Source of the DNA: Planctomycetota bacterium
GTDB lineage: Bacteria; Planctomycetota; UBA1135; GCA-002686595
Reading direction: 5' to 3'
Length of the DNA: 64,000 nt
NCBI GenBank assembly: GCA_016795325.1
Contig: JAEUHY010000050.1
Location: forward strand, 37,440-101,439
Under the pieces are notes generated by a model. It searched no databases, was not told the origin of the DNA, and worked only from the letters and a program-made list of their open reading frames with translations. Positions within the stretch are counted from its first letter, which is position 1, and the number at the start of each line of letters is the position of its first letter. Both the position numbers and the translations under genes were made by a program. Below, piece after piece: positions 33,409-41,989 of this stretch.

Positions 33409-34929
33409 ATGCACGCGCCTTCCACACGGCTGCGTCCGCTCGTCTGTGAACTCACCCCTTGGCGCCCCGCGAGCGAAGCCTCGCTGCAAGAGCTCGCGCG
33501 GAAGATGCACGGGCTCGACGGAGGCGTCGGGGCCGACTTGCGCAGCCTGATCGAGCACGAACCGGCGGAGCTCGCCGACCACGAACTGAGTTCGCTGCCC
33601 GCCGGCTACGTCTACTTCGCGCAGTTCGTAGCGCACGACGTGTCGTTGCAGCCCGTCGATGGCTTCGACTGCGGCCGGCCTTCGCCGCGCACGTTCGAGC
33701 TCGACCTCGACTCGTTGTACGGCGCCGGTCCGCTCGCGCACCCGCACCTCTACGACCGCGGCGATCCGCGCCGCATCGCGCTCGTGCGCGGCGCCGGCGA
33801 GGGTGTGTACGTGCAGTTCGACCTCACGCGCACCGCGTCGGGTCTGGCGTGCATCGAAGATGCGCGCAACGACCAGAACGTGCTCGTCTCGCAGACGCAC
33901 GTCGCGGTGGCTCGCGCGCACAACGCGCTCGTCGGGGCGTGCGAACGCGTGCCCGAGCTCACCCGGCACGGCCCGCATAGCGTGTTCCAAGCCGCGCGTT
34001 TGCTCACGACTTGGCTGTACCAGTGGGTCGTCGCCGCGGATTGGCTGCCGCGCATCCTCGATACCGCACTCGTGCAGCGGCTCGAGAAGGGCGTCGCCGC
34101 CTACGCAACTCGCATCTTCGGCAAAGACCCCGCGCGCCTCACGCCGGAGTTCTGCTTCGCGGCCGGCCGCTTCGGGCACGCGCTCGTGCGCCCCAAGTAC
34201 CGCCTCAACGCCTGGGTGCCGCCGCAACCCATCGTTCCCTGGGGTGAACAACCGCCGCACGCGCACTTGATGGCGCAGCACGCGCTGCACCGCGATTGGT
34301 TCCTCGACCTGCGCATGTTCCTCGAGCTCAGCGCAGCGCAAGCTGCGCGTGTGGAGCAGCTGCGTGGACCGTTGATCGAGGCGCTCGCCGTGGACAAGTC
34401 CGACCAAGTGCAGCGGGCGCGGCGCCTCAAGCCGCGCTTCACGCGTCGCATGGCGCTGATGCCCGTGCCGCCGGGCGCGTCGTCCGACCTGCGTTTGATG
34501 GCGTTGCGCAGCCTGGTCGCCGGCGTCGCGGCCGGGCTGCCGTCGGGCTCGGACCTGGCGAAGAAGCTCGACCTCCCTCACGAGTTCGAGTCCGATCAAC
34601 CGCTGCTCGTCTCGGTGCTTCAAGAGGCCGAGCAGGTGCACAAGGGCGAGCGGCTCGGCGAGTTCGGTTCGCGTCTGGTGGGGGACACGCTCATCGGCGC
34701 GTTGCAGATCGACCGCGCGAGCATCGCGCACAACGCGGACTTCAAACCCAGCTCGTTCTCCGCGCAGGGCGAGCCGTTCGACTTGGCCGAGTTGCTGCTC
34801 TTGGGCGACGGCGATCCGACGGCGCTCGCCGCCTGGGTGGAGCGCTGCGGCTTCACCGCGCCGCTGGTGCGTCAGCTGTCCGCATGGAGCGCGAGCACGC
34901 GCAAGGAGAGCAGGCCGCCGAGCGTGTAG
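33409..34929 (+). CDS. Animal-type haem peroxidase family protein
   Basis: A 506-residue protein of the peroxidase-cyclooxygenase superfamily. The distal His is His76 in YFAQFVAHDVSLQP. The catalytic Arg region is ARNDQNVLVSQTHVAVARAHN (152-172), and the proximal His is His257 in FAAGRFGHALVRPKYRLN. LYGAGP near 104 resembles the LYG motif of the family. There is no signal peptide, so a cytosolic or non-classically exported enzyme is suggested. It oxidises substrates with H2O2; the natural substrate is unknown. Its end overlaps the opposite-strand membrane gene by 58 bases. Confidence 0.85.
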   Translation: MHAPSTRLRPLVCELTPWRPASEASLQELARKMHGLDGGVGADLRSLIEHEPAELADHELSSLPAGYVYFAQFVAHDVSLQPVDGFDCGRPSPRTFELDLDSLYGAGPLAHPHLYDRGDPRRIALVRGAGEGVYVQFDLTRTASGLACIEDARNDQNVLVSQTHVAVARAHNALVGACERVPELTRHGPHSVFQAARLLTTWLYQWVVAADWLPRILDTALVQRLEKGVAAYATRIFGKDPARLTPEFCFAAGRFGHALVRPKYRLNAWVPPQPIVPWGEQPPHAHLMAQHALHRDWFLDLRMFLELSAAQAARVEQLRGPLIEALAVDKSDQVQRARRLKPRFTRRMALMPVPPGASSDLRLMALRSLVAGVAAGLPSGSDLAKKLDLPHEFESDQPLLVSVLQEAEQVHKGERLGEFGSRLVGDTLIGALQIDRASIAHNADFKPSSFSAQGEPFDLAELLLLGDGDPTALAAWVERCGFTAPLVRQLSAWSASTRKESRPPSV

Positions 34930-35261
34930 GCCGGCGCCACCAACGCGACCGCCAGCGCGCCCACGAGCCACAATTCCCCGCCCTTGGGCGCTGGCCCAGA
35001 CGCGTCCGCCTGCGACAGCTCACGGTCGATGGTCGTCGCGTCCCAGGCCAGCGCGAGCGCCCACAGCACGGGCGCCGCCGGAAGCAGCGGCTGCGTCCAC
35101 GCGACGCGGTAGTACGCGCAGCACAGGCCGATCAGGACCAGTCCGTTGAGCACGTTGACGGCGGCTCGCCAGCGCGGCTCGCGATCGCGCAGGTCGAGCA
35201 GCAGCCCGCCCAAGTTCGCGCTTGCGAGCACGACTAGATAGATCCAACACCAAGTGGGCAT
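34872..35261 (-). CDS. Small membrane protein of unknown function
   Basis: A 129-residue protein with four hydrophobic segments (WIYLVVLASANLGGLLL, AAVNVLNGLVLIGLCCAYY, LLPAAPVLWALALAW, LVGALAVALVAPAYTLGGLL) split by a short Asp/Glu loop. I do not recognise the family. Its last 58 bases are antisense to the haem peroxidase gene, so the two convergent transcripts overlap. Confidence 0.55.
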   Translation of the reverse strand: MPTWCWIYLVVLASANLGGLLLDLRDREPRWRAAVNVLNGLVLIGLCCAYYRVAWTQPLLPAAPVLWALALAWDATTIDRELSQADASGPAPKGGELWLVGALAVALVAPAYTLGGLLSLRVLALHADS

Positions 35262-35297
35262 GCGGGCGGCGCGAGCGAGGTGGCTCGGCCTCGAGCG

Positions 35298-35897
35298 TCA
35301 GCGCGCGCGCGTCATGCGGAACTCGAGCGGCGCCGGCCGCACGCCCTTCTCGTCGGCCTGCGGCTCCACCACGAGCAGCAACGTGCCCGCGTCGACGCGC
35401 GTGTAGCTCACGCGCTCGAGCGAACCGGCGTGCGACGCCGCGCGGTCGGCGAGCGGCACGAACGAAGCGCTGCTTTCGTCGAGCTTTTCGAGTTGCAGCA
35501 CCATCGGCACGGCGCGGCGCGGATCGGTGTCGAAGTTGCCGTGCACGTGGATCTGGCGCAGGCGCACGCCCTCGTCCGTCGCGACGATGTGCGTGAACTC
35601 GTAGAACGGCGTCGCGCCGTTGCCGAGCACGCGCCGGAACGAACCGAGGATCGCCTTGCCGCGCGGCGCGCCCCACGCCTCTTCGATGAGCGCGCCGCCG
35701 GGTTGCTCGAGGATCCAGGTTCCGCTGAGGAACGCGAGCGGCGCGATGGCGGCGTCGGCGGCCGGGCCCTGCGGCTGCGCGGCCGCGGACTCCGCCGGCG
35801 ACTGCGAGACGCCCGTGGGGGCGGCGCAACCGGCCCAAAAGGCCAACGGTGCGGCGAGGCAAGCGGTGAACCAACGCGGAGTGCGGCGGCTGTTCAT
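35298..35897 (-). CDS. Lipoprotein with DUF6265-like domain
   Basis: A 199-residue protein. The signal peptide ends in a lipobox (LAFWAGCAAP). After a Ser/Ala/Gln-rich linker, residues about 50-190 read LAFLSGTWILEQPGGALIEEAWGAPRGKAILGSFRRV, the pattern of a small beta-sandwich domain found in many secreted bacterial proteins (DUF6265-like). The role is unknown; such domains may bind lipophilic ligands. It diverges from the SDR gene. Confidence 0.65.
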   Translation of the reverse strand: MNSRRTPRWFTACLAAPLAFWAGCAAPTGVSQSPAESAAAQPQGPAADAAIAPLAFLSGTWILEQPGGALIEEAWGAPRGKAILGSFRRVLGNGATPFYEFTHIVATDEGVRLRQIHVHGNFDTDPRRAVPMVLQLEKLDESSASFVPLADRAASHAGSLERVSYTRVDAGTLLLVVEPQADEKGVRPAPLEFRMTRAR

Positions 35898-35984
35898 GGT
35901 GCTGTCGATGGGTTGTTCAGGACGGCTGTGCGGTGCGGGTTTGCGGGGCGGATCGCAGGGGCTGGATCGCGGCCCCGCTTCTCG

Positions 35985-36012
35985 CTCGTCGCTGGTGATC
36001 GTCGCTCGTGAT
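35985..36012. repeat. Short direct repeat in a divergent promoter region
   Basis: Two near-identical copies of TCGCTGGTGATCG / TCGCTCGTGATC stand in tandem in the 182-base gap between the 35298 and 36080 genes. It may be an operator or chance. Confidence 0.3.
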
Positions 36013-36079
36013 CTTCGCCTTCAGGGGCGACTGCGAAGGCTGATCGTCTGTGCTGCAGCGAGAGTAACCTCTTCCACCC

Positions 36080-36823
36080 ATGACACGTTCCGTGCACTTG
36101 ATCCTCGGCGCTCACGGCGCGGTGGGCAGCGACCCCGCTCGACGTCTCGCCGCGCGCGGTGACGCGCTCGTCCTGCTCGGCCGCGACGGCGCGAAGCTCG
36201 CCGCGCTCGCGGCCGAAACCGGTGCGTTGCCCGTGACCGGCGACGCGACCGTCGCCGCCGACGTCGAGCGCGCGGTGCAGGCGGCGCTCTCCGCGCACGG
36301 CCGCCTCGACGGCGCGGTCAACTGCGTCGGCTCGGTGTTGCTCAAACCCGCGCACATGACGCGCGACGAAGAGTTCCTGGCCACGCTCGCGACCAACTTG
36401 CACTCGAGCTTCTGGCTCGTGCGCGCGGCGGCGAAGGCCATGGAGCCCAGCGGAGGCGCGATCGTGCTCGTCTCGACCGCCGCCGCGGCGATCGGACTCG
36501 CCAACCACGAGGCCATCGCGGCCGCGAAGGCGGGCGTCGAAGGTCTGGCGCGCTCCGCGGCGGCGAGCTACGCGGCGCGGCGCATCCGCGTGAACTGCGT
36601 GGCGCCGGGGCTCGTGCGCTCGGCTTTGACGGCGCGCATCACCGGCAGCGAGAGCGTGCTCAAGGCGTCGCTCGCCATGCATCCGCTCGGGCGCGTCGGC
36701 GAACCCGCCGATGTGGCGCGCGCGCTCGAATTCCTGCTCGATCCGGCGAACGACTGGATCACAGGCCAAGTGCTGGGAGTCGACGGCGGACTCGGCATGC
36801 TCAAGACCAGAGGGAACGCATGA
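36080..36823 (+). CDS. SDR-family oxidoreductase lacking the catalytic Tyr
   Basis: A 247-residue short-chain dehydrogenase fold. The cofactor motif is LILGAHGAVGSD, NCVGS replaces the usual NNAG, and the catalytic Ser lies in IVLVSTAAAAIG. The segment that should read YxxxK is EAIAAAKAGVEGLARS, so Ile occupies the Tyr position while the Lys remains. IRVNCVAPGLVRSALT and the C-terminal DDxVDGGL-like ITGQVLGVDGGLGM are normal. It may be a divergent or non-redox SDR. It shares a 4-base ATGA overlap with the flavoprotein gene. Confidence 0.85.
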   Translation: MTRSVHLILGAHGAVGSDPARRLAARGDALVLLGRDGAKLAALAAETGALPVTGDATVAADVERAVQAALSAHGRLDGAVNCVGSVLLKPAHMTRDEEFLATLATNLHSSFWLVRAAAKAMEPSGGAIVLVSTAAAAIGLANHEAIAAAKAGVEGLARSAAASYAARRIRVNCVAPGLVRSALTARITGSESVLKASLAMHPLGRVGEPADVARALEFLLDPANDWITGQVLGVDGGLGMLKTRGNA

Positions 36824-38073
36824 GTGCTCCGGTGGTGATCGTGGGGGCGGGGCTGGCCGGCTTGGCGTGCGCGCGTGCGCTCGTCGGCGCGGGCCGCGAG
36901 GTGCGCGTGCTCGAGCGCAGCGACGGCGTCGGCGGCCGCGTGCGCACCGACCTCGTCGAGGGCTTCCTGCTCGACCGCGGCTATCAGGTGTTGCTCGCGG
37001 CGTACCCCGAGGCGAACGCCGTGCTCGACCTCGCCGCGCTCGACCTGCACGCGTACCGACCGGGTGCGTTGGTGCGCTGCGAGGGCGGGTTCCACCGCGT
37101 CGCCGATCCGTTCCGCGAACCGGGTGAAGCGTGGGGCAGCGCCTTCAATCCCGTGGGCTCGCTCATCGACAAGCTGCGCGTGCTCGAACTGCGCAAGCGC
37201 GCGTTGTCGGGCTCGCTCGAAGAGCTGCGCCAGCGCCACGAGCAGACCACCGAGCAGGTGCTGCGCGAGCTGGGCTTCAGCGACGCGATGCTCGAGCGCT
37301 TCTTCCGCCCGTTCCTGGGCGGGATCTTCCTGCGCCGCGATCTGTCGAACTCGAGCCGCATGCTCGACTTCGTGTTCCGCATGCTGGCGAGCGGCGCGAC
37401 GACCTTGCCCGCGCAGGGCATGGGCGCGATCGCCGCGCAGCTCGCGAACGCGCTGCCGGCGCAGTGCGTGCGTCTGAACTGCGAGGTGGCGACCGTGCGC
37501 CGCGACGCCGTGACTCTCGCCGGCGGCGAGCGTGTGGCCGCGTCGGCCGTCGTCGTCGCCACCGAAGGCGACGTGGCGGCGCGACTGCTTGGTTGGCGCA
37601 ACAAACCCGCGGCGCTCGGCGTGCTCAACGTGTACTTCGCGGCGCCGCACTCGCCCGTCGAAGGCCCCGACCTCGTGCTCAACGGCGAAGGGCCCGCGGC
37701 CGGGCCGGTCAACGTGCTCAGCTGTCCCAGCGACGTCGCGCCGAGCTACGCGCCGCGCGGCCAGGCGCTCGTGTCCGTGCAAGTGCTCGAATTCGCCGGC
37801 GACGACGCCGCGCTCGAACGCGCGGTGCGTGCGCAGCTCTCAGGTTGGTACGACGCGCACATCGTCGAGCGCTGGCGCCTGCTGCGGATCGACCGCATTC
37901 GCTTCGCACAGCCCGCGCAACCTGTCGGCGCGCTCGAGCCCGCCGCGCGGCCCGTGCGGCTCGACGGCGGGCTGTACGTCTGCGGCGATCACCGCGAGGA
38001 CGCTTCGATCGACGGCGCGCTGCGTTCGGGCCGCAGGGCCGCGCTGGCGGTGCTCGCCGACGTCGCACGCTGA
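36820..38073 (+). CDS. FAD-dependent amine oxidase / phytoene-desaturase-like oxidoreductase
   Basis: A 417-residue flavoprotein. The N-terminal dinucleotide-binding motif is VVIVGAGLAGLACARALVGAG with VLERSDGVGGRVRTD (the GG doublet motif), and the C-terminal FAD motif is GLYVCGDHREDASIDGALRSGRRAA. It belongs to the protoporphyrinogen-oxidase/desaturase superfamily; the substrate is unknown. It is translationally coupled to the SDR gene. Its last 85 bases overlap the ccsA gene on the other strand. Confidence 0.88.
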   Translation: MSAPVVIVGAGLAGLACARALVGAGREVRVLERSDGVGGRVRTDLVEGFLLDRGYQVLLAAYPEANAVLDLAALDLHAYRPGALVRCEGGFHRVADPFREPGEAWGSAFNPVGSLIDKLRVLELRKRALSGSLEELRQRHEQTTEQVLRELGFSDAMLERFFRPFLGGIFLRRDLSNSSRMLDFVFRMLASGATTLPAQGMGAIAAQLANALPAQCVRLNCEVATVRRDAVTLAGGERVAASAVVVATEGDVAARLLGWRNKPAALGVLNVYFAAPHSPVEGPDLVLNGEGPAAGPVNVLSCPSDVAPSYAPRGQALVSVQVLEFAGDDAALERAVRAQLSGWYDAHIVERWRLLRIDRIRFAQPAQPVGALEPAARPVRLDGGLYVCGDHREDASIDGALRSGRRAALAVLADVAR

Positions 38074-40025
38074 GCCGCGGGCGCCGACTCGGGCCGCGTG
38101 ATCCACAAGTAGTGCGCGCCCGCCACGCCGATCAGGCCCCACTGCGCGAGGTAGTAGCTCCACAGCGCCGTGTGGATGCCGCTCGTGAAGCCGTAGCTGT
38201 GCAGGCCGACGCCGAGCAGGTTCACGCCGAACCACGAGAAGGCGATCACCGTGCCTTGGAACGCGGTCGCCATCGCGATGCCGAAGTCGCGCAGGTAACC
38301 GCCTTGACGCGCGTGCAGGATCACGAGCTGCGCGAGGCAGATCAGCAGCGCGCCGTTCTCCTTGGGATCCCAGCCCCAGAAGCGGCCCCAGCTCTCGTTG
38401 GCCCAGATGCCGCCCAGGATCGTGCCGACGACCGAGAAGATCAGGCCGAAGCACAGCGCGCCGTAGGTCATGCGCGCGAGCGATTTGCGCAGCGGCGCGA
38501 GCGCGGTGGCGCGGCTCGTGGAAGCGGCGGCGAAGAAGCCGGCGATCAGGTTCGCGTTGGCGAGCAGCGCGGCGAGCAGGCCGGCCGAGTAGCCGATCGT
38601 GATCGCGGTCACGTGCGTGGCGAGCCAGAAGTTGGTGTCGAGCACTGCGACGAGCTGCGGCATCGTGTCGCGCTTGTCGAGCTCTTCGTAGCGGCCTGAG
38701 AGGAACAGGCCCAACGCGCCCAGCACGACCGCAGCAGAAAGCGCGAGGCGCTGGCGGTTGATCCACTCCATGACGAGCGCGGCCAGCACGCCGACGCCGG
38801 TCACGAACAGCAGCGTTTCGTACAGCGTGGACACCGGCGGGCGGTCGCGGATCACGCAGCGCACCACGATCGCGCTCGCGAGGCAGCCCAGACCGACGAG
38901 AGCGACGACGCCGGCGCCGGCGTAGAGCAGCTTGACGCGCGGCGCGAGCCACATGCCGCCGGCGAGCACGAACGCGAACAGGAACGCGGCCAGCGCCTTG
39001 CCGAGCAGATCGGCGCGGTAGTAGCTCACCTCGAGATCGACGCTGCCGAACTCGTCGCGCGCTTGCGCCTGGGCGACCGCGCGGGCGCTGAAGCCTTCGA
39101 AAGCAGCGGAAAACGCCTCCGGATCCGCGCAAGAGCGCGCGGCGCGCTCGAACCAGCCCATGAGCTCGAGCTGCGCTTCGACGCCGCGCTGCGCGAACGC
39201 TTCCGCGACGACGTCGGAGGGCGAGAGCCAGGCCGTGTCGCGCGGCGCCGTGCGAGCCGGAGGGTAGAGCGCCAACGTGCGCGCGCTGCCGAGCAAATCG
39301 TCGAGGCCGTGGAACAACGCCGCGGCCGCTTGGCGATCTTCGGGGCTCGCGCTGTCCGCGGCGAGCGCGCGGTCGAGCTCCGCCAGCTCCGCTGCCTGCG
39401 CAGCGAGGTCGCGCACCGAAACGCTCGCGCGGTCGTCGAACAGCTTCCGCAGGCGTTCGCTGCCGCCCGTGGACAGCTCGGCGCGCGCGAAGTCGGCGTG
39501 GTGGGCGACGGCTTCGTACTCGTCGATGTTGTGCGCGAGCGCGACGACCTGCTGCTGCAGCGGCTCGCGTTGTTTCTCGTCGATGTGTTGGAACTGCTGC
39601 GCGAGCGCGTACAGCTTGCCCAGGCCCGGCTGGAGCTCGCGATAGGAGTAGCGATCGCGCTTGCGCTTTCCGTCCAGGTGCAGGCCGATGGCCTCGATCA
39701 CCTGCGCGTCCTGCACGAGGAAACACTCGTACTCGGCGGCTTGTTCGGGGAAGAAGAGCAGATCGAGCAGCCAGGCGCTCGGCGCGAGCGTTTCACCCTG
39801 CGGCGTGGCGAGCGAGCGTTTGCCGTTGAGGCGCAGCAGCAGAAAACCCGCGTACGTGTTGAGCGGCTTGACGCGGCCGCCTTCCTGGATCGGCGTGCGT
39901 TCGGCAGCGTCCAGTACAGCTTGGGTCCACGGCGTTTCGCGGCGCTCGGCGCGCTGTGCGAACAGCGGCGTCGAACACCACAATGCGGCGAGCAGGGCCA
40001 CGGCGAATCGCAGGAAGTGCTTCAT
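37989..40025 (-). CDS. ccsA: Cytochrome c biogenesis protein CcsA (System II), with long periplasmic N-domain
   Basis: A 678-residue haem-handling membrane protein. A signal peptide is followed by a soluble domain of about 310 residues, opening with ERTPIQEGGRVKPLNTYAGF. The C-terminal half has about nine membrane segments with the haem-binding WWD-type motif WANESWGRFWGWDPKENGALL and conserved His in VLDTNFWLATHVTAITIGY, GLHSYGF and GIHTALW. It presents haem for attachment to CxxCH motifs. The next gene upstream is ResB, 8 bases away, forming the CcsBA pair that should mature the many cytochromes of this window. The C-terminal 28 codons overlap the flavoprotein gene. Confidence 0.92.
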   Translation of the reverse strand: MKHFLRFAVALLAALWCSTPLFAQRAERRETPWTQAVLDAAERTPIQEGGRVKPLNTYAGFLLLRLNGKRSLATPQGETLAPSAWLLDLLFFPEQAAEYECFLVQDAQVIEAIGLHLDGKRKRDRYSYRELQPGLGKLYALAQQFQHIDEKQREPLQQQVVALAHNIDEYEAVAHHADFARAELSTGGSERLRKLFDDRASVSVRDLAAQAAELAELDRALAADSASPEDRQAAAALFHGLDDLLGSARTLALYPPARTAPRDTAWLSPSDVVAEAFAQRGVEAQLELMGWFERAARSCADPEAFSAAFEGFSARAVAQAQARDEFGSVDLEVSYYRADLLGKALAAFLFAFVLAGGMWLAPRVKLLYAGAGVVALVGLGCLASAIVVRCVIRDRPPVSTLYETLLFVTGVGVLAALVMEWINRQRLALSAAVVLGALGLFLSGRYEELDKRDTMPQLVAVLDTNFWLATHVTAITIGYSAGLLAALLANANLIAGFFAAASTSRATALAPLRKSLARMTYGALCFGLIFSVVGTILGGIWANESWGRFWGWDPKENGALLICLAQLVILHARQGGYLRDFGIAMATAFQGTVIAFSWFGVNLLGVGLHSYGFTSGIHTALWSYYLAQWGLIGVAGAHYLWITRPESAPAAQRATSASTASAALRPERSAPSIEASSR

Positions 40026-40033
40026 GGCGCGGG

Positions 40034-41194
40034 TCAGGCGGGCTGGGCTTGGGTGCGGATGTGGCGCACGAGCTTGCGTCCGAAATGCAGCAGCATTCCG
40101 AGCGCGATCACGATGCAGGCGATGAGCGGATGCTGGTCGGCGGGGTTGCGCACGACGGCCAGCGTGGAGAACAGCGGATCGCCGGGCCGCGCGTTCGAGG
40201 GGCCCCACGACGCCTGGTAGAGCACCAAGCCGTGCGCGCGCAGCGGCTCGTTCATCTCGATGCGCACGTTGCGCGACGAGCCGTCCTCGAGCACAGCCAC
40301 GTCGCTCGAAAACGACTTGGCCATCGCCATGCGCGGGTGGTCCTCCTTCTCGAAGTCCATCAAGCGCACGGTGAACGGCATCACGAACTGCTCGCGGCGC
40401 AGCTCGATGCCGAAGGTCCGGCCATCGCGCTCGAAGGTGAACGGCGCACGGGTCGCGCCCCACAGCAGCACCTCGCGGCGCGCTCCGGTCGAATCGACGA
40501 TCGTCGCGTGCAGTCCGGCGAGGTTCGCTTCGTTCTCCGGCTCGGGCGCGGCCGGCAGCAGCACGTAGCCGTCAACCGCCGGCACGGGGCTCTGCACCAT
40601 CGGGCCCTTGGGCGCCACGTTGGCGTTGGCGGTGAAGTGGCGCAGCTCCAAGGCGAAGGGCCACGCCGGAGCGCTGACCCGCACGGCTTCCTCGCCCGTA
40701 GCCCAGCCGAAGGCGCTCTGCGGCACGACGCTCTCGCGCACGCGCGCGCCGTCGAGCTTCTCGAGCAGCGCGACCTCCCAGTGGTGGTAGCTCTGGAACG
40801 TGTTCGAGGCTTGGCCTTCGTACAGCGTGACGTGGCCGTCGTCGGACCAGCGCAGCTTGATCAGGCCGGCGACGATCAGCAGCGCGATGCCCACGTGCGT
40901 GATGAACACGCCGAGCGTCGCCACGCCGCGCCGCATGCGCAGCATGCCGCCCACGATCAGGTTCACGAACAGAAGTCCCATGACCAGCGCCGCGCCTGGG
41001 AGCGGAACCGGTATCGAGCCGACGTAGTGGATCAGGACCAACGATTCGAAGTACTTGCGTTGGACCTCGAATAGCCCGGTGTGCTGTTGCTCGAGCGTGC
41101 CGAGCCAGGTGAGCAGCGCGAGCAGCATGAGCAGCACGCAGCTCAGCCCCAGGGACGAAAACACGGCGAGCGCACGTTCGAAGAAACGTTGCAT
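40034..41194 (-). CDS. resB: ResB-like cytochrome c biogenesis protein (Ccs1/CcsB)
   Basis: A 386-residue protein with an N-terminal membrane segment (GLSCVLLMLLALLTWLGTLEQ), two further segments (LPGAALVMGLLFVNLIVGGML, TLGVFITHVGIALLIVAGLIK), a large soluble domain and a C-terminal segment (LIACIVIALGMLLHFGRKLVRH). GTLEQ and the FxSLV-RHIR layout fit ResB, the partner of CcsA in haem delivery and thioether formation. It precedes ccsA by 8 bases and follows a lipoprotein gene by 6. Confidence 0.88.
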   Translation of the reverse strand: MQRFFERALAVFSSLGLSCVLLMLLALLTWLGTLEQQHTGLFEVQRKYFESLVLIHYVGSIPVPLPGAALVMGLLFVNLIVGGMLRMRRGVATLGVFITHVGIALLIVAGLIKLRWSDDGHVTLYEGQASNTFQSYHHWEVALLEKLDGARVRESVVPQSAFGWATGEEAVRVSAPAWPFALELRHFTANANVAPKGPMVQSPVPAVDGYVLLPAAPEPENEANLAGLHATIVDSTGARREVLLWGATRAPFTFERDGRTFGIELRREQFVMPFTVRLMDFEKEDHPRMAMAKSFSSDVAVLEDGSSRNVRIEMNEPLRAHGLVLYQASWGPSNARPGDPLFSTLAVVRNPADQHPLIACIVIALGMLLHFGRKLVRHIRTQAQPA

Positions 41195-41200
41195 GGGCGC

Positions 41201-41860
41201 TCAGCTCCCGGCGCGGAACGACGCGACCAACTTGTGGAAGTTCTCGAGCTCGCGGCCGAGCAACTCGCGCGGCCCGGTCATCTTCAGCGTGCGCAGCTTG
41301 TCGCCGGAAACCTGCAGCAGGCCGATCAGACGCCAGTCCTTCGCGGACGCGTCGCCGCTCATGCCGCCCCACTCGCCTTCGATGTCGAGCAGCACCGCCG
41401 GTTGGCCGAGCCAGGTGACCGTCGGCAGCGCGTCGATCTGCGCCTGCGAGAGCGGCTCGCGTTTGAGCTGGCCGCACCAGCGGTTCACGTTGGGCGCGAG
41501 CCCGCCGCCGCCGCCGCCGAGCGTCGTGACGTAGCACTCCGCGTTGTCCGCGCCGGCGACGCGCAGGTTGAGCTCGCGAAACTGCGCCGGCTGGAGCGCG
41601 AGCCAGCCCGCGGGCAATTCGTAGTCGTACGGCGCCTTCGCCGCTCCGTGCGGCGCGCCGCCCGGCGCTGCGAAGTCCTTCGCGGACACGCCGAAACGCT
41701 GCGCGTCGCTCGCGTTCCACTGCACCGGCTTGCCGACCGGTTCATACTCGACGGCGGGCGCGGCCTCGACCTCGCGGGGCCCCTGGCCGCTGCACGCCGC
41801 CGACAACATTGCGCCGACGACGATCGCCGCACGCGCGCTGCACTTCACTCTTCTCTGCAT
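41201..41860 (-). CDS. Lipoprotein of unknown function preceding the cytochrome maturation genes
   Basis: A 219-residue protein with a lipoprotein signal (VVGAMLSAACSGQG). The mature part contains YELPAGWLALQPAQFRELNLRVAG, a Gly-rich run (TTLGGGGGGLAPNVNRWCGQL) and QLKREPLSQAQIDALP. This is the pattern of a periplasmic domain that I have seen in Planctomycetota next to ResB/CcsA, but I cannot name it. It is six bases upstream of resB and probably part of the maturation operon. Confidence 0.65.
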   Translation of the reverse strand: MQRRVKCSARAAIVVGAMLSAACSGQGPREVEAAPAVEYEPVGKPVQWNASDAQRFGVSAKDFAAPGGAPHGAAKAPYDYELPAGWLALQPAQFRELNLRVAGADNAECYVTTLGGGGGGLAPNVNRWCGQLKREPLSQAQIDALPTVTWLGQPAVLLDIEGEWGGMSGDASAKDWRLIGLLQVSGDKLRTLKMTGPRELLGRELENFHKLVASFRAGS

Positions 41861-41989
41861 GGCAACCTTCGCTCCGGCGCGCGCGAATTTGCGCGGATAC
41901 GGAGTCTAGGCGCCCTCGAACAGCCCGGGTCTACGACCAGGGGCGTAGTGCAGCCCGGCTGTGGTGGTAGTCGCGCGACGCTGGCGCGC

